Part shown: positions 35,009 to 44,747 of the stretch, piece after piece | Layout: each line of letters starts with the position of its first letter | Numbering within the stretch: the first letter of the stretch is position 1 | Source: Rhodococcus sp. 06-462-5 | GTDB taxonomy: Bacteria; Actinomycetota; Actinomycetes; Mycobacteriales; Mycobacteriaceae | Assembly (NCBI RefSeq): GCF_002258315.1 | Contig: NZ_NOYD01000050.1 | Coordinates: 310,001-374,000, forward strand | Direction of reading: 5' to 3' | Length of the DNA stretch: 64,000 nucleotides | Translations under genes and position numbers: made by a program | Notes under the pieces: model-generated | What the model saw: the letters and a program-made list of their open reading frames with translations, nothing else | Database searches by the model: none | What the model was told of the DNA's origin: nothing

Positions 35009-35188
35009 CGAGATCGCTCCCTCCGGCCGGAAAACACAATGGAAATTTCAGTCTACGGAGTTACCGTGCCCTGCTGCTCCGCCCAGCGTCGTGACGCCGA
35101 CAGTACCGTCGAACGTGGAGGTGCCCTGGGTCAGCCGCCCCTAACCTCGGACGATGTCGAATCGGACATCACACATACAGTGTGGCCC

Positions 35189-37015
35189 ATGAGCAACGTG
35201 GTCGATGCCATCCTGCGCCGAGTTCACGAACTGTGCCGCGACGACACGTCCGGGCAGGTGGCGGACTACATCCCCGAGCTCGCTGCCGTCACGCCGGACG
35301 GGTTCGGTATCGCGCTGACGACCACGGACGGTTACGTCTACGAGGTCGGCGACACGCGACTGCCCTTCACGATCCAATCGATCTCCAAGCCGTTCACCTA
35401 CGCATTGGCGTTGGCCGACCGGGGCCTGGACGTCGTCGCGAGCAAGGTCGACGTCGAGCCGTCCGGTGAGCCGTTCAACGAGATCAGTCTCGATCCCGTC
35501 ACCGAGCGACCACGCAACCCGATGATCAACGCCGGTGCCATCACGTCGGCGTCGCTGATCGCAGGCCGAAGTGCCGAGGATCGATTCGAGCGGATTCGAG
35601 CCTCGTACTCGCGATATGCGGGGAGGTCTCTGACATTCAACGACGCCGTCTATCGGTCGGAGGCGCGCACCGGCAATCGCAACCGCGCCATCGGGTACAT
35701 GCTCCGTTCGTTCGACATCATCGACCACGATCCCGACGCCGCCGTCGATCTGTACTTCCGCCAGTGCTCGATCGACGTCACCGCAGCGGACCTCGCCATG
35801 ATGGCGGCCACCATGGCCAACAACGGCGTCAACCCGCGCACGCGTGAACGCGCACTGGCACCGGCTCTGGTCGAACGCGTGCTGTCGGTCATGACGACGT
35901 GTGGGATGTACGACGGCGCAGGCGACTGGGTCGCGCGGGTCGGCCTGCCGGCCAAGAGTGGGGTCGGAGGCGGGATCCTCGCAGTTCTCCCGGGACAGAT
36001 GGGCATCGCCGTCTACTCACCGCGACTCGATTCCCACGGCAACAGCGTGCGCGGAGTTGCCGCCTGCCGGGAACTGTCGAACCGACTCGAACTGCACTTT
36101 CTGCACGTCACTCGCGCGGCGAAGTCCTCCATTCGGCGTCGCTACGTGGTGACCGAGGCACCGTCGCGCAAGCGGCGATCGGAAGTGGAACAGGCCACTC
36201 TGGCCGCCGTGGGCGAACGCGCCCGCGTGTACGAACTGCACGGGGATCTCCTGTTCTCCGGTGCCGAGACCGCCGTTCGTGAGATCGGCGACCTCGATCG
36301 GGAACTCGATGCCCTCGTCATCGATGTGCGCGGCGTCGACGAGGTCAGTGACATCGCCCGCACCATGTTCGAGGATCTACGTCGGGATCTCGCGGAGCAC
36401 GGCTGTGTGGTGGGTCTGGTGGATCCCAAGGCGATCATGGGTCACACGACGTCGAGTCTCGACCCGGCCGATCCGGCGGGTCGGGTGTACTCGAGCCTCG
36501 GTTCGGCAGTTCAGTGGGCAGAGAACCTGCTTCTGGATCGGCACTGCGCAGGCGCGCGACAGCCGACCGTCGTCTCCACGGCCGAGCATCCGCTGCTGGC
36601 GGGGCTGTCCGCCGCACAGTTCGAGGCGGTGACTCCGTATCTGGAGAAGCGGCACTACGCGCGCGGAGACGTGATCGTTCGCCACGGTGCCCCGGCGGCA
36701 GGCCTGTTCCTGATGCTGCGCGGCGAGGTGACCTCCACGGCCGTCGCCGCCGACGGTGGCAAGCACCGCATCACGACTCTCTCCCCCGGCATGAGCTTCG
36801 GTGAGATGCCCCTGCTGATGTCGGTGCCGTTCCTGCTCGACATGGTCGCCGAGACACCGGTCGATCTCGTGGTGGTGTCGGTAGAGCACTTCCAGGCGCT
36901 CACGCGCGACGCACCGGAGATCAAGCTGGCGCTGCTGGAGAATCTCGCCACCGGGGCCTACGGCCAGATGGCAGCGGTGATCAGAACGCTCGGGCGGTTC
37001 GACATCGGCATCTGA
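35189..37015 (+). CDS. glsA: Glutaminase fused to STAS and cyclic-nucleotide-binding-like domains
   Basis: 608 residues. The glutaminase (serine-dependent beta-lactamase fold, about 1-310) converts glutamine to glutamate and ammonia; SISK (64-67), NPMINAGAI, NGVNPRT and LPAKSGVGGG are conserved active-site segments. A STAS domain follows (about 345-455, LDALVIDVRGVDEVSD) and then a cNMP-binding-like domain (about 468-600). In that domain the phosphate-binding cassette reads GEMPLLMSVPF, with Phe548 where cNMP binders have Arg, so it may have lost or changed its ligand. TACAGT (35176-35181) lies 7 nt before the ATG, predicting a leaderless mRNA. It is divergent from dxs. Confidence 0.9.
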   Translation: MSNVVDAILRRVHELCRDDTSGQVADYIPELAAVTPDGFGIALTTTDGYVYEVGDTRLPFTIQSISKPFTYALALADRGLDVVASKVDVEPSGEPFNEISLDPVTERPRNPMINAGAITSASLIAGRSAEDRFERIRASYSRYAGRSLTFNDAVYRSEARTGNRNRAIGYMLRSFDIIDHDPDAAVDLYFRQCSIDVTAADLAMMAATMANNGVNPRTRERALAPALVERVLSVMTTCGMYDGAGDWVARVGLPAKSGVGGGILAVLPGQMGIAVYSPRLDSHGNSVRGVAACRELSNRLELHFLHVTRAAKSSIRRRYVVTEAPSRKRRSEVEQATLAAVGERARVYELHGDLLFSGAETAVREIGDLDRELDALVIDVRGVDEVSDIARTMFEDLRRDLAEHGCVVGLVDPKAIMGHTTSSLDPADPAGRVYSSLGSAVQWAENLLLDRHCAGARQPTVVSTAEHPLLAGLSAAQFEAVTPYLEKRHYARGDVIVRHGAPAAGLFLMLRGEVTSTAVAADGGKHRITTLSPGMSFGEMPLLMSVPFLLDMVAETPVDLVVVSVEHFQALTRDAPEIKLALLENLATGAYGQMAAVIRTLGRFDIGI

Positions 37016-37036
37016 CCGAATATCGAACCGCCCGAG
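36989..37036. terminator. 14-bp inverted repeat across the glsA stop
   Basis: CTCGGGCGGTTCGA (36989-37002), inside the last glsA codons, pairs exactly with 37023-37036 beyond the stop at 37015. There is no T-run on either side. It lies between convergent glsA and rskA and probably helps end both transcripts. Confidence 0.45.
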
Positions 37037-37057
37037 GCGACTGAGTTCGTGCTGTGC

Positions 37058-37816
37058 TCAGGCACCCAACGTGAGCATCGTGAGCACCTCGGTGGGCTGG
37101 GCCGACCCGCCTGCGGGTTCGAGTGAGAACGCGAAGTTCGTCGACGCCCCGAGACCGTCGACCACCGTGCCGGACTCGGAGGTCAGCTGATCCTCGGTCA
37201 CCACGCCGGCAGAGCGAGGTGAGCCGTCCACGAACCACATCTGGTAAACGCGGCCGGGCGGTGGCTGCGGGACCCCATCGAGATCGACGACGACCGCGTT
37301 CTGGGACAGCGAGTACGACACGGTTGCCGAGCCGCCACCGGGGAAGTCCGCCGTCACCTGACGTGAGTCGGGCGCGGCCACGATCTGGTCCGCCTGAGAC
37401 GGCTGCGCATCGTTGCCCATGGTCTGGCTGACGACCACCACGCCGCCGACGGCGACGACGACCGCGGCCGCAGCCGAGACCATCGAGTACCGCCAGGCCT
37501 TCGAGCGTTCCCGCCGATGCCGGTGCAGTGGTGTGACGTTCGGTGGCAGCTTGTGGACCGTGGGCTCCTGGTCGCTGAGCGCGACCTGATCGAGCACCCG
37601 TTGCCGGAGGGGCTCGGGCGCAGGAGTCGCGTCGGACGCCGCCGCCAAGGCCAGCGTCTCGTGGATCTCGCTCACGAGAATGTCGAACTGGGCTCGCGCG
37701 GTGTCGTCGACACGAGTTCGCTCGGCTTCGATGTCGTGTCGTTCGGCCTCGGTCGTCGCGTGGAGGGCGTAGACCTCCGCGTCGTCGAGAAGCCGTTGCC
37801 GTGACGATTCACTCAT
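37058..37816 (-). CDS. rskA: Anti-sigma-K factor RskA
   Basis: 252-residue single-pass membrane anti-sigma factor. The cytoplasmic N-terminal domain (about 1-105) carries the helical anti-sigma segment LLDDAEVYALHATTEAERHDIE. A membrane helix lies around SMVSAAAAVVVAVGGVVVVS (about 112-131), and the extracytoplasmic domain (DUF/RskA type) has VYQMWFVDG. In mycobacteria RskA holds SigK until regulated intramembrane proteolysis, with redox-linked SigK cysteines also involved. ATG at 37816 overlaps the sigK stop (ATGA). An in-frame ATG 21 nt upstream is possible but lies inside sigK. Confidence 0.92.
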   Translation of the reverse strand: MSESSRQRLLDDAEVYALHATTEAERHDIEAERTRVDDTARAQFDILVSEIHETLALAAASDATPAPEPLRQRVLDQVALSDQEPTVHKLPPNVTPLHRHRRERSKAWRYSMVSAAAAVVVAVGGVVVVSQTMGNDAQPSQADQIVAAPDSRQVTADFPGGGSATVSYSLSQNAVVVDLDGVPQPPPGRVYQMWFVDGSPRSAGVVTEDQLTSESGTVVDGLGASTNFAFSLEPAGGSAQPTEVLTMLTLGA

Positions 37817-38568
37817 TGCGGGATCACCCCCAGACATGTTTTCAATTTGATCAATCCGTCTCGTATGCGCGATTTGATGGTGGGAACCGCGACCCCGAGC
37901 CGCTCCGCAACTTCGCGATAGGTGTAACCGCTGTAGTAAGCCATTCGTACCGACTCGCTCTGCGTATCGGTCAGAGTTTCGAGACAGGCGATCACGGCCT
38001 CGGACTCGAGGCGCTGTGTCACCGTCTCGAGCACCTCGTCGTGCTCGGGAGTGTGACTGACTGCGCCGTACGCGGCCTCACGGTCGGTACCCGACTGCTC
38101 GCTTCGAACTCGATCGACCGCACGACGGTGCGCCAGCGTCATGATCCAGGCCAGCGGACTGCCCTGGTTCGGATCGTAGTTCGGTGCCGCACGCCAGATC
38201 TGGAGGAACACCTCCTGCGCGGTCTCCTCGCTGTATCCCGGGTCTCGAAGCACCCGCAGCACCATTCCGTAGACCCGCGACGACGTTGCGTCGTACAACT
38301 CGGCGAACGCCGCCCGGTCGCCCTGGGCAACCGACGCCATCAACCGACGTAGACGATCCGTCTCGTCGGCGCGCAAGTTCTTGAGCTGTGGACTGGGAAC
38401 AGCACATACCGCGTCCTGCGCCGAGTAGTTCTCCGAGGCAGCGGACGTCGTCCGGTCACGGCCGGCATTCGACGATCCGGACGCGCCCGACATCGGCGCG
38501 CTCATCGGAAGGTCGTCCCAACAGACGGGTTCATGATCGAGTTCATCGATCACGACACTAGTGGTCAT
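37813..38568 (-). CDS. sigK: RNA polymerase ECF sigma factor SigK
   Basis: 251 residues with sigma region 2 ([18 protein letters not shown] to [19 protein letters not shown]) and region 4 ([28 protein letters not shown]). The N-terminal extension of about 60 residues is longer than in many SigK proteins and rich in Ser and acidic residues; ATG 38568 is the first good start. SigK drives oxidative or envelope-stress genes and its own operon in mycobacteria. A CCATCC-N16-CGAACA promoter and a four-codon leader ORF lie just upstream. It overlaps rskA by 4 nt. Confidence 0.93.
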   Translation of the reverse strand: MTTSVVIDELDHEPVCWDDLPMSAPMSGASGSSNAGRDRTTSAASENYSAQDAVCAVPSPQLKNLRADETDRLRRLMASVAQGDRAAFAELYDATSSRVYGMVLRVLRDPGYSEETAQEVFLQIWRAAPNYDPNQGSPLAWIMTLAHRRAVDRVRSEQSGTDREAAYGAVSHTPEHDEVLETVTQRLESEAVIACLETLTDTQSESVRMAYYSGYTYREVAERLGVAVPTIKSRIRDGLIKLKTCLGVIPQ

Positions 38569-38579
38569 ATCGCTCTCAT
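38565..38579 (-). CDS. Four-codon leader ORF (MRAI) coupled to sigK
   Basis: The minus strand reads GGAGG, 7 nt, then ATG AGA GCG ATA TGA. The ribosome-binding site is ideally spaced for this ATG (38579) but 18 nt from the sigK ATG. The leader's stop overlaps the sigK start (ATGA), so ribosomes ending here could restart on sigK. Seen directly; translation is inferred. Confidence 0.5.
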   Translation of the reverse strand: MRAI

Positions 38580-38612
38580 ATCGAAACCTCCGCGTTTTCC
38601 CGCCGCAGTACA

Positions 38613-38640
38613 TGTTCGGAACAAACCGACCGGAGGATGG
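38613..38640 (-). promoter_or_regulatory. SigK-type autoregulatory promoter
   Basis: On the minus strand, -35 CCATCC (complement of 38635-38640) and -10 CGAACA (complement of 38613-38618) are separated by 16 nt. The consensus known for mycobacterial SigK is CCATCC-N16-17-CGAATA, so 11 of 12 bases match. A start near 38606 would give a leader of roughly 27 nt to the MRAI mini-ORF. This indicates positive autoregulation of sigK-rskA. Confidence 0.75.
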
Positions 38641-38750
38641 TTCGGGGCGAAAATTCGTTTGCGACAGATGTGGACCGCGTTTCATCCTTGATGGAGAATC
38701 GGACAATCGTGGGGAATCGGGCGACCGGCCCACCGGAGGAATCGAGAGAC

Positions 38751-39715
<965 letters not shown>

Positions 39716-39719
<4 letters not shown>

Positions 39720-40555
39720 CCGCCGAGACCCAGCAGTCGACGCCACAGGCGTCGACCATCATCGATGTGCTCGGCGCCGCCGGGCCTCGTCCACCGCGTC
39801 CGTCGTCGTTGTCGACGTCGTTGAGCTTCGGGTGGCGAGCGCTGCTCAAGATCAAGCACGTGCCCGAGCAACTGTTCGACGTGACGGCCTTTCCCATCAT
39901 GTTCACGTTGCTCTTCACCTACCTGTTCGGTGGCGCACTGGCCGGCTCGACCGACGCGTACATCCAGTTCCTGCTCCCCGGCATTCTCGTGCAGACCGTG
40001 GTGATGATCACGATGTACACCGGCGTGACCATGAACAAGGACATCGAGAAGGGCGTGTTCGATCGATTCCGTTCGCTGCCCATCTGGCGGCCGTCGCCGT
40101 TGGTCGGCGCTCTGCTCGGTGACGTCGTGCGCTACACGCTGGCTTCGGTGATCGTGCTGCTCCTCGGGTTGATCCTCGGTTTCCGGCCGCAGGGTGGCGT
40201 TGTCGGCGTGGTGGCGTCGATCGCTCTACTGCTGCTGTTCTCGTTCTGTCTGTCCTGGATCTGGACCATGATCGCGATGATCGTGCGCACCGAGGCTGCG
40301 GTGATGGGCGTGTCGATGTTCATCCTGTTTCCGCTCACGTTCGCGAGCAACATCTTCGTCGACCCCAGCACGATGCCCGGTTGGCTACGCGCGTTCGTCG
40401 ACGTCAACCCGGTCAGCTTCCTGGTCACGTCGCTGCGTGGCCTGATGCAGGGCGATGTCGACACCGGCGGGCTGGGGGTGACACTGATGCTGTGCGCAGT
40501 GTTGCTGGCGGTGTTCGGGCCGATCACGATGCGCCTGTACAACCGAAAGTCCTAG
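39716..40555 (+). CDS. DrrB-type ABC-2 family permease
   Basis: 279-residue ABC-2 membrane subunit with six hydrophobic segments. Conserved parts are the N-terminal amphipathic region before [19 protein letters not shown], the cytoplasmic coupling segment [19 protein letters not shown] and [22 protein letters not shown]. The GTG start overlaps the ATPase stop (GTGA). Together they form an exporter for a lipophilic compound: a drug, glycolipid or siderophore. The substrate is unknown, and no resistance claim can be made from sequence. It is convergent with the CGNR protein gene, leaving 24 nt. Confidence 0.9.
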
Positions 40556-40579
40556 CGAACTCGCTGCGCAGCGCGTCGA

Positions 40580-41101
40580 TCACGAGGCCGCGCGTGCTCG
40601 ATGCCTGCGCACCGCGTCGCGATTGGAACACACCGTTCCGCAGTATCGCTGCCTGCCGGTTCTCGAGGTGTCGGCGAAGGCGAGTGTGCAGTCGGCGGCG
40701 GCGCAGCGATCGAGGCGAGACATTCCGCGTCCGGTCAGATGCAACGCCGTGCCGACGCTCACCAGGGCCCTGATGACGCCGCCCAGTGCGATGTTGGGAT
40801 CGCGGTAGTGCATGTGCCAACCGTCGTCGGCGTGGTTGGTCAACCGCGGGTAGGCCGACGCCTGTGCCAGCAGAGCATTGAGTTCGTCGGCCCGATCGTT
40901 CTCGGTGGTTGCGTCCACCACCCGCGCCCAGTCCCGCAGGAACTGGAGGGTGTCGACCAGATCGGCATCTGTTGCGATCCAGTCCGGTACGAGGCCGGCA
41001 TCCACGCAGCGTTCGCCCAGCTCGGTCGCCGACGTGGGCGGTGAATTGAGCAGGTCTATACCGAGTTTCACGGCATATTCGCCGTAAGGGTTGATGTGCA
41101 C
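40580..41101 (-). CDS. CGNR zinc-finger / ABATE-domain putative stress regulator
   Basis: 173 residues. The N-terminal ABATE-type domain (about 1-120) is followed by a C-terminal CGNR zinc finger with the pattern CAAADC...YCGTVCSNRDAVRRHRAR. The usual CGNR tetrad reads CSNR here. The family is thought to bind nucleic acid and regulate stress or antibiotic responses; the evidence is indirect. GTG at 41101 is the chosen start. It is divergent from a 53-residue His/Thr-rich protein gene, with starts only 25 nt apart, so both promoters must overlap. Confidence 0.85.
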   Translation of the reverse strand: MHINPYGEYAVKLGIDLLNSPPTSATELGERCVDAGLVPDWIATDADLVDTLQFLRDWARVVDATTENDRADELNALLAQASAYPRLTNHADDGWHMHYRDPNIALGGVIRALVSVGTALHLTGRGMSRLDRCAAADCTLAFADTSRTGRQRYCGTVCSNRDAVRRHRARAAS

Positions 41102-41126
41102 AAGACCATTACATCACGATGGACGC

Positions 41127-41288
41127 ATGCACACCGAACACACCACCCACACCTGGACCACCCACTCCACCCACGACACGAGCGAGGGACTCGTCGGATA
41201 TCAGGGCTGCAGGTGCGGTGCCCAGCGCATCGTGACCGTTCCCACGCACACCTTCGCCCCGGTCGCCGAAGTTGCACACCGGGCCTGA
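41127..41288 (+). CDS. Small His/Thr-rich protein with a CxC motif
   Basis: 53 residues. The N-terminal half is almost entirely His, Thr, Ser and Trp (MHTEHTTHTWTTHSTHDTSEG). It is followed by GYQGCRCGAQRI and a hydrophobic tail ending in AEVAHRA. Two cysteines and about nine histidines suggest zinc or another metal. Short actinobacterial proteins with a TSEG...CxCG pattern exist but their function is unknown to me. The gene is divergent from the CGNR gene and its stop lies 16 nt from the convergent trmA stop. Confidence 0.6.
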   Translation: MHTEHTTHTWTTHSTHDTSEGLVGYQGCRCGAQRIVTVPTHTFAPVAEVAHRA

Positions 41289-41304
41289 CCGGCTGCCGCA
41301 GCCC

Positions 41305-42576
41305 TCACCGCCGAACGAAACGGCCGATGCACTCGACGTGGCTGGTCGAAGGAAAGGCATCGAAGGCGCGCATGTCGTCGAGTTCGTATCCCGCAGCTCG
41401 GTACAAACTCACATCCCGCGCGAACGAGGCCGGATCGCATCCGATGTGCACCACCGAACGCGGAGACCTGACGGCAAGGGCGTCGATCACGTCCCGTCCG
41501 GCACCCGCGCGAGGTGGATCGAGTACCGCTACCGACACCGGTTCGGCCAACGCATCGATCGAGCGCTCGACCCGACCCGGCACGAACGAGACCTGCGGCA
41601 GATCCCGCAGCGCCGAGCGGCCGTCCTCGGCTGCACGACGGGAGAATTCGACGCTGGTGACTCGGCCGCTCGGACCCACCTGGTCGGCCAGCGCGGCGGC
41701 GAACACCCCGACACCGCCGTACAGGTCCCACGCACCGTCACCCGCCGTGGCGTCCGCCCAGTCCCCCACCACGTCGGTGTACACCTGCGGCGCGCCGCGG
41801 TGGGCCTGCCAGAACCCGGTGGCGTCGAGGGTCCACGCCCTGTTCGAGACGTATTCGGTCACCCGACCGGATCCGATCACGGCCTTCTCGGGCCGGGACC
41901 GAGACGACGCTGCCCGGCGGGCCGACGCCCCACGACGACCCGGTGATCGACGTCCGGTGGGCGAGAGTTGCGCCGGCGCGATCTCCACCACGTGCCGCTC
42001 GCCTTCCCCGTCGAGTACCACCTGCAGCTCGGCACCCGGCCGCCACTGCTGATCCGACAGACCCTCGAATGCCGCGGAATCCATTTGCGGACAGGTGAGT
42101 TCGGTGACGATCGAGCTACTGCGATAGCGGTGGTAGCCGGGCCGTCCGCCGGAATCGACGGCGAGTCGCACTCGGGTTCGCCACCCGGTGCCGTCGCCGG
42201 ACCCCGGTAGTTCCTCCACGCGCACCTCACGCTCGATTCCGGCGACGCGGCGAAGTTGTTCGGCAACGACGAAGGACTTCAGTCGCCGCCCTGCATCGGC
42301 ACTGGCGTGGGAGTAATCGCAGCAGCCCGAGCCGCCTGGCCCGGAGATGGGACAGCGCGCGTCCACCCGATCCGGGGATGCCGACAGGATCTCGACGGCA
42401 TCGGCGCGACAGAACGACCCGCCTCGATCCTCGGTCACCTTGGCCACGACCCGTTCACCGGGTAGTCCGTGACGAACGAACACGACCCGGCCTTCGTGGC
42501 GGGCCACGCAGAATCCGCCGTGCCCGGGCGCGACCAGTTCGACCTCGAGCAGCAGCCCGAACCAGCTCTCGCTCAC
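41305..42576 (-). CDS. TrmA/RlmD-family 23S/tRNA (uracil-5-)-methyltransferase
   Basis: 423-residue SAM-dependent RNA m5U methyltransferase. An N-terminal TRAM-like OB domain (about 1-60) is followed by a Cys-rich segment (ARCPISGPGGSGCCDYSH), probably an FeS site, and a Rossmann methyltransferase domain with DLYGGVGVFAAAL (motif I) and DPPRAGAGRDVIDAL. Cys380 in HIGCDPASFARD is the catalytic nucleophile and Glu415 in HVECIGRF the general base. GTG 42576 overlaps the APC permease stop (GTGA). Syntenic with Rv2689c. tRNA and rRNA targets cannot be told apart from the sequence. Confidence 0.9.
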   Translation of the reverse strand: MSESWFGLLLEVELVAPGHGGFCVARHEGRVVFVRHGLPGERVVAKVTEDRGGSFCRADAVEILSASPDRVDARCPISGPGGSGCCDYSHASADAGRRLKSFVVAEQLRRVAGIEREVRVEELPGSGDGTGWRTRVRLAVDSGGRPGYHRYRSSSIVTELTCPQMDSAAFEGLSDQQWRPGAELQVVLDGEGERHVVEIAPAQLSPTGRRSPGRRGASARRAASSRSRPEKAVIGSGRVTEYVSNRAWTLDATGFWQAHRGAPQVYTDVVGDWADATAGDGAWDLYGGVGVFAAALADQVGPSGRVTSVEFSRRAAEDGRSALRDLPQVSFVPGRVERSIDALAEPVSVAVLDPPRAGAGRDVIDALAVRSPRSVVHIGCDPASFARDVSLYRAAGYELDDMRAFDAFPSTSHVECIGRFVRR

Positions 42577-44570
42577 TTGCCCGCCGGAGGCTCGTAGCCG
42601 CGACGCGACGCACCGGGCGCATTGCCGAGCACCTCGCGCTTGGCTTTTTCCGACGACCGAAGCTGCCACGGCACGCTGGTGACCATCACACCCGGCTGGA
42701 ACAGCAGTCGAGACTTCAGTCGCAACGCACTCTGGTTGTGCAGAACCTGCTCCCACCAGTGACCGACGACGTACTCGGGAATGAAGACCGTGACGACGTC
42801 ACGAGGCGAGTCGCGGCGCACCCGTTTGACGTAGTCCAGGACCGGTTTGGTGACCTCTCGGTAGGGCGACTCGACGACCTTGAGCGGCACCGACACGTCG
42901 CTGGCCTCCCACTGTCGAACCAGCGCGCGGGTATCGGCCTCGTCGACGTTGACGGTCACCGCTTCCAGAGTGTCCGGCCTGGTCGCCCTCGCGTAGGCCA
43001 AGGCACGCAGGGTCGGCATGTGCAGCTTGGACACCAACACGATCGAGTGCGTGCGACTGGGCAGAACTCCGTCCCATTCCTCGTTCTCGAGCTCGCGGGC
43101 CACGGTGTCGTAGTGCTTCCTGATCATGCGCATCAGCACGAAGATGGCCACCATGGCGACGATCGCAATCCACGCACCCGCGGCGAACTTGGTGATCAAC
43201 ACGATCACCAGCACCGTTCCGGTCATGGCGAGACCGACACCGTTGATCACGCGCGAGCGCTGCATGCGGCGCCGTTGCTCGGGATCGGTCTCGGTGACCA
43301 GCAGCCGCGTCCAGTGCCGAACCATGCCGGTCTGGCTGAGGGTGAACGAGACGAACACGCCCACGATGTAGAGCTGGATGAGCTTGGTGACCTCCGCCCC
43401 GAACACGACGACGAAAGCGATCGCAGCTCCGGACAGGAAGAGGATGCCGTTGCTGAAAGCCAGCCGGTCGCCGCGCGTGTGCAGCTGGCGGGGCAGGTAA
43501 CGGTCCTGTGCCAGCACCGAGCCGAGCACCGGGAAACCGTTGAACGCGGTGTTGGCCGCGAGTACGAGGATCAGCGCGGTCACGGTGGTGATGAAGAAGA
43601 AGCCTGCGGGAAACCCACTGAAGACGGCCTCGGCCAGCTGCGCGATCAGCGTCTTCTGCTGGTAGCCCTCCGGCGCTCCGACCAGCTGGATGTCGGGGTC
43701 GAGGGCGTACTTGATGCCGATCTTCTGCGCCAGGACGATGATGCCCATCAGCAGCGTGATCCCGATCGCGCCGAGCAGCAGCAGTGTGGTCGCAGCGTTG
43801 CGGGACTTCGGCTTCTCGAACGCAGGCACCCCGTTGCTGATGGCCTCGACTCCGGTCAATGCCGCGCAACCGGAGGAGAAGGCCCGCGCGATGAGGAATG
43901 CGAACGCGATGCCGTACAGGTGCGAGTCCTCGGCCTTCAGATCGAAGCCCGCCGACTCGGCATGAATGTCGTCGCCGAGAACGTAGACCCTGAACAGCCC
44001 CCAGCCCAGCATCAGGACCATGCCGCCCATGAAGGCGTACGTCGGGATGGCGAACGCGGCCCCGGACTCTCGAATGCCACGCAGATTGATCGACGTGATG
44101 AAGGCGATCGCCACCACGGCGAACAACACTTTGTGCTCGGCCACGAACGGGACCGCCGACCCGATGTTCGATGCGGCCGCCGAGATCGACACCGCGACGG
44201 TCAGCACGTAGTCGACCAGCAACGCGCTGCCGACCGTCAACCCGGCCGCGGGGCCGAGGTTGGTGGTGGCGACCTCGTAGTCGCCGCCGCCGGAGGGATA
44301 GGCGTGCACGTTCTGGCGATAGCTGGCCACCACCACCGCCATCACCACACAGACGGCGAGACCGATCCACGGGGTGAAGGCGAGTGCCGAGATGCCTGCG
44401 ACCGAGAGCACCAGAAAGATCTCTTCGGGTGCATACGCAACCGACGACATGGCGTCCGAGGCGAACACCGGCAACGCGATTCGCTTGGGAAGCAACGTAT
44501 GACCGAGCTTGTCGCTGCGGAACGGCTTACCGAGCACTAGCCGCTTGGCGGCAGTCGAGACCTTGGACAC
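42573..44570 (-). CDS. APC-superfamily permease with cytoplasmic C-terminal domain
   Basis: 665-residue transporter with 12 or so hydrophobic segments (about 40-480) and a soluble C-terminal domain of about 180 residues with an alpha/beta pattern (SIVLVSKLHMPTLRALAYARA, ESPYREVTKPVLDYV). FASDAMSSVAYAPEEI in TM1 and AAASNIGSAVPFV are typical of the group related to KimA-like potassium or amino-acid carriers. It is divergent from the TrkA-like genes ceoB-ceoC, supporting a role in potassium balance. TACGCT (44578-44583, minus strand) is 7 nt before the GTG, predicting a leaderless mRNA. Syntenic with Rv2690c. Confidence 0.9.
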   Translation of the reverse strand: MSKVSTAAKRLVLGKPFRSDKLGHTLLPKRIALPVFASDAMSSVAYAPEEIFLVLSVAGISALAFTPWIGLAVCVVMAVVVASYRQNVHAYPSGGGDYEVATTNLGPAAGLTVGSALLVDYVLTVAVSISAAASNIGSAVPFVAEHKVLFAVVAIAFITSINLRGIRESGAAFAIPTYAFMGGMVLMLGWGLFRVYVLGDDIHAESAGFDLKAEDSHLYGIAFAFLIARAFSSGCAALTGVEAISNGVPAFEKPKSRNAATTLLLLGAIGITLLMGIIVLAQKIGIKYALDPDIQLVGAPEGYQQKTLIAQLAEAVFSGFPAGFFFITTVTALILVLAANTAFNGFPVLGSVLAQDRYLPRQLHTRGDRLAFSNGILFLSGAAIAFVVVFGAEVTKLIQLYIVGVFVSFTLSQTGMVRHWTRLLVTETDPEQRRRMQRSRVINGVGLAMTGTVLVIVLITKFAAGAWIAIVAMVAIFVLMRMIRKHYDTVARELENEEWDGVLPSRTHSIVLVSKLHMPTLRALAYARATRPDTLEAVTVNVDEADTRALVRQWEASDVSVPLKVVESPYREVTKPVLDYVKRVRRDSPRDVVTVFIPEYVVGHWWEQVLHNQSALRLKSRLLFQPGVMVTSVPWQLRSSEKAKREVLGNAPGASRRGYEPPAGK

Positions 44571-44747
44571 GCTGAGAAGCGTAGGCCGTCCGCCTGTGGA
44601 CGTCTCAACCACGCGCCGGAAACGGTGTCGGAGCGCACCCTCGGTCGATCCGGCGACGAATCCCCGATACGTTGGTGCACGCATGCCCATCGTGGCAGTG
44701 TCGATCGGCAGTGTGGTCGGCAATCGAGATCGGGACGGAGCAGGGCG

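Noticed and set aside
35039..35188. N-terminal extension of glsA to an upstream ATG
   Set aside because: The extra 50 residues have no glutaminase similarity, and the TACAGT promoter element lies inside them, 7 nt before the accepted start.
42378..44540. 720-codon plus-strand ORF opposite the APC permease
   Set aside because: It mirrors the permease and TrmA frames. Its translation is Arg/Glu/Asp/His-rich with no domain, typical of antisense ORFs in high-GC DNA.
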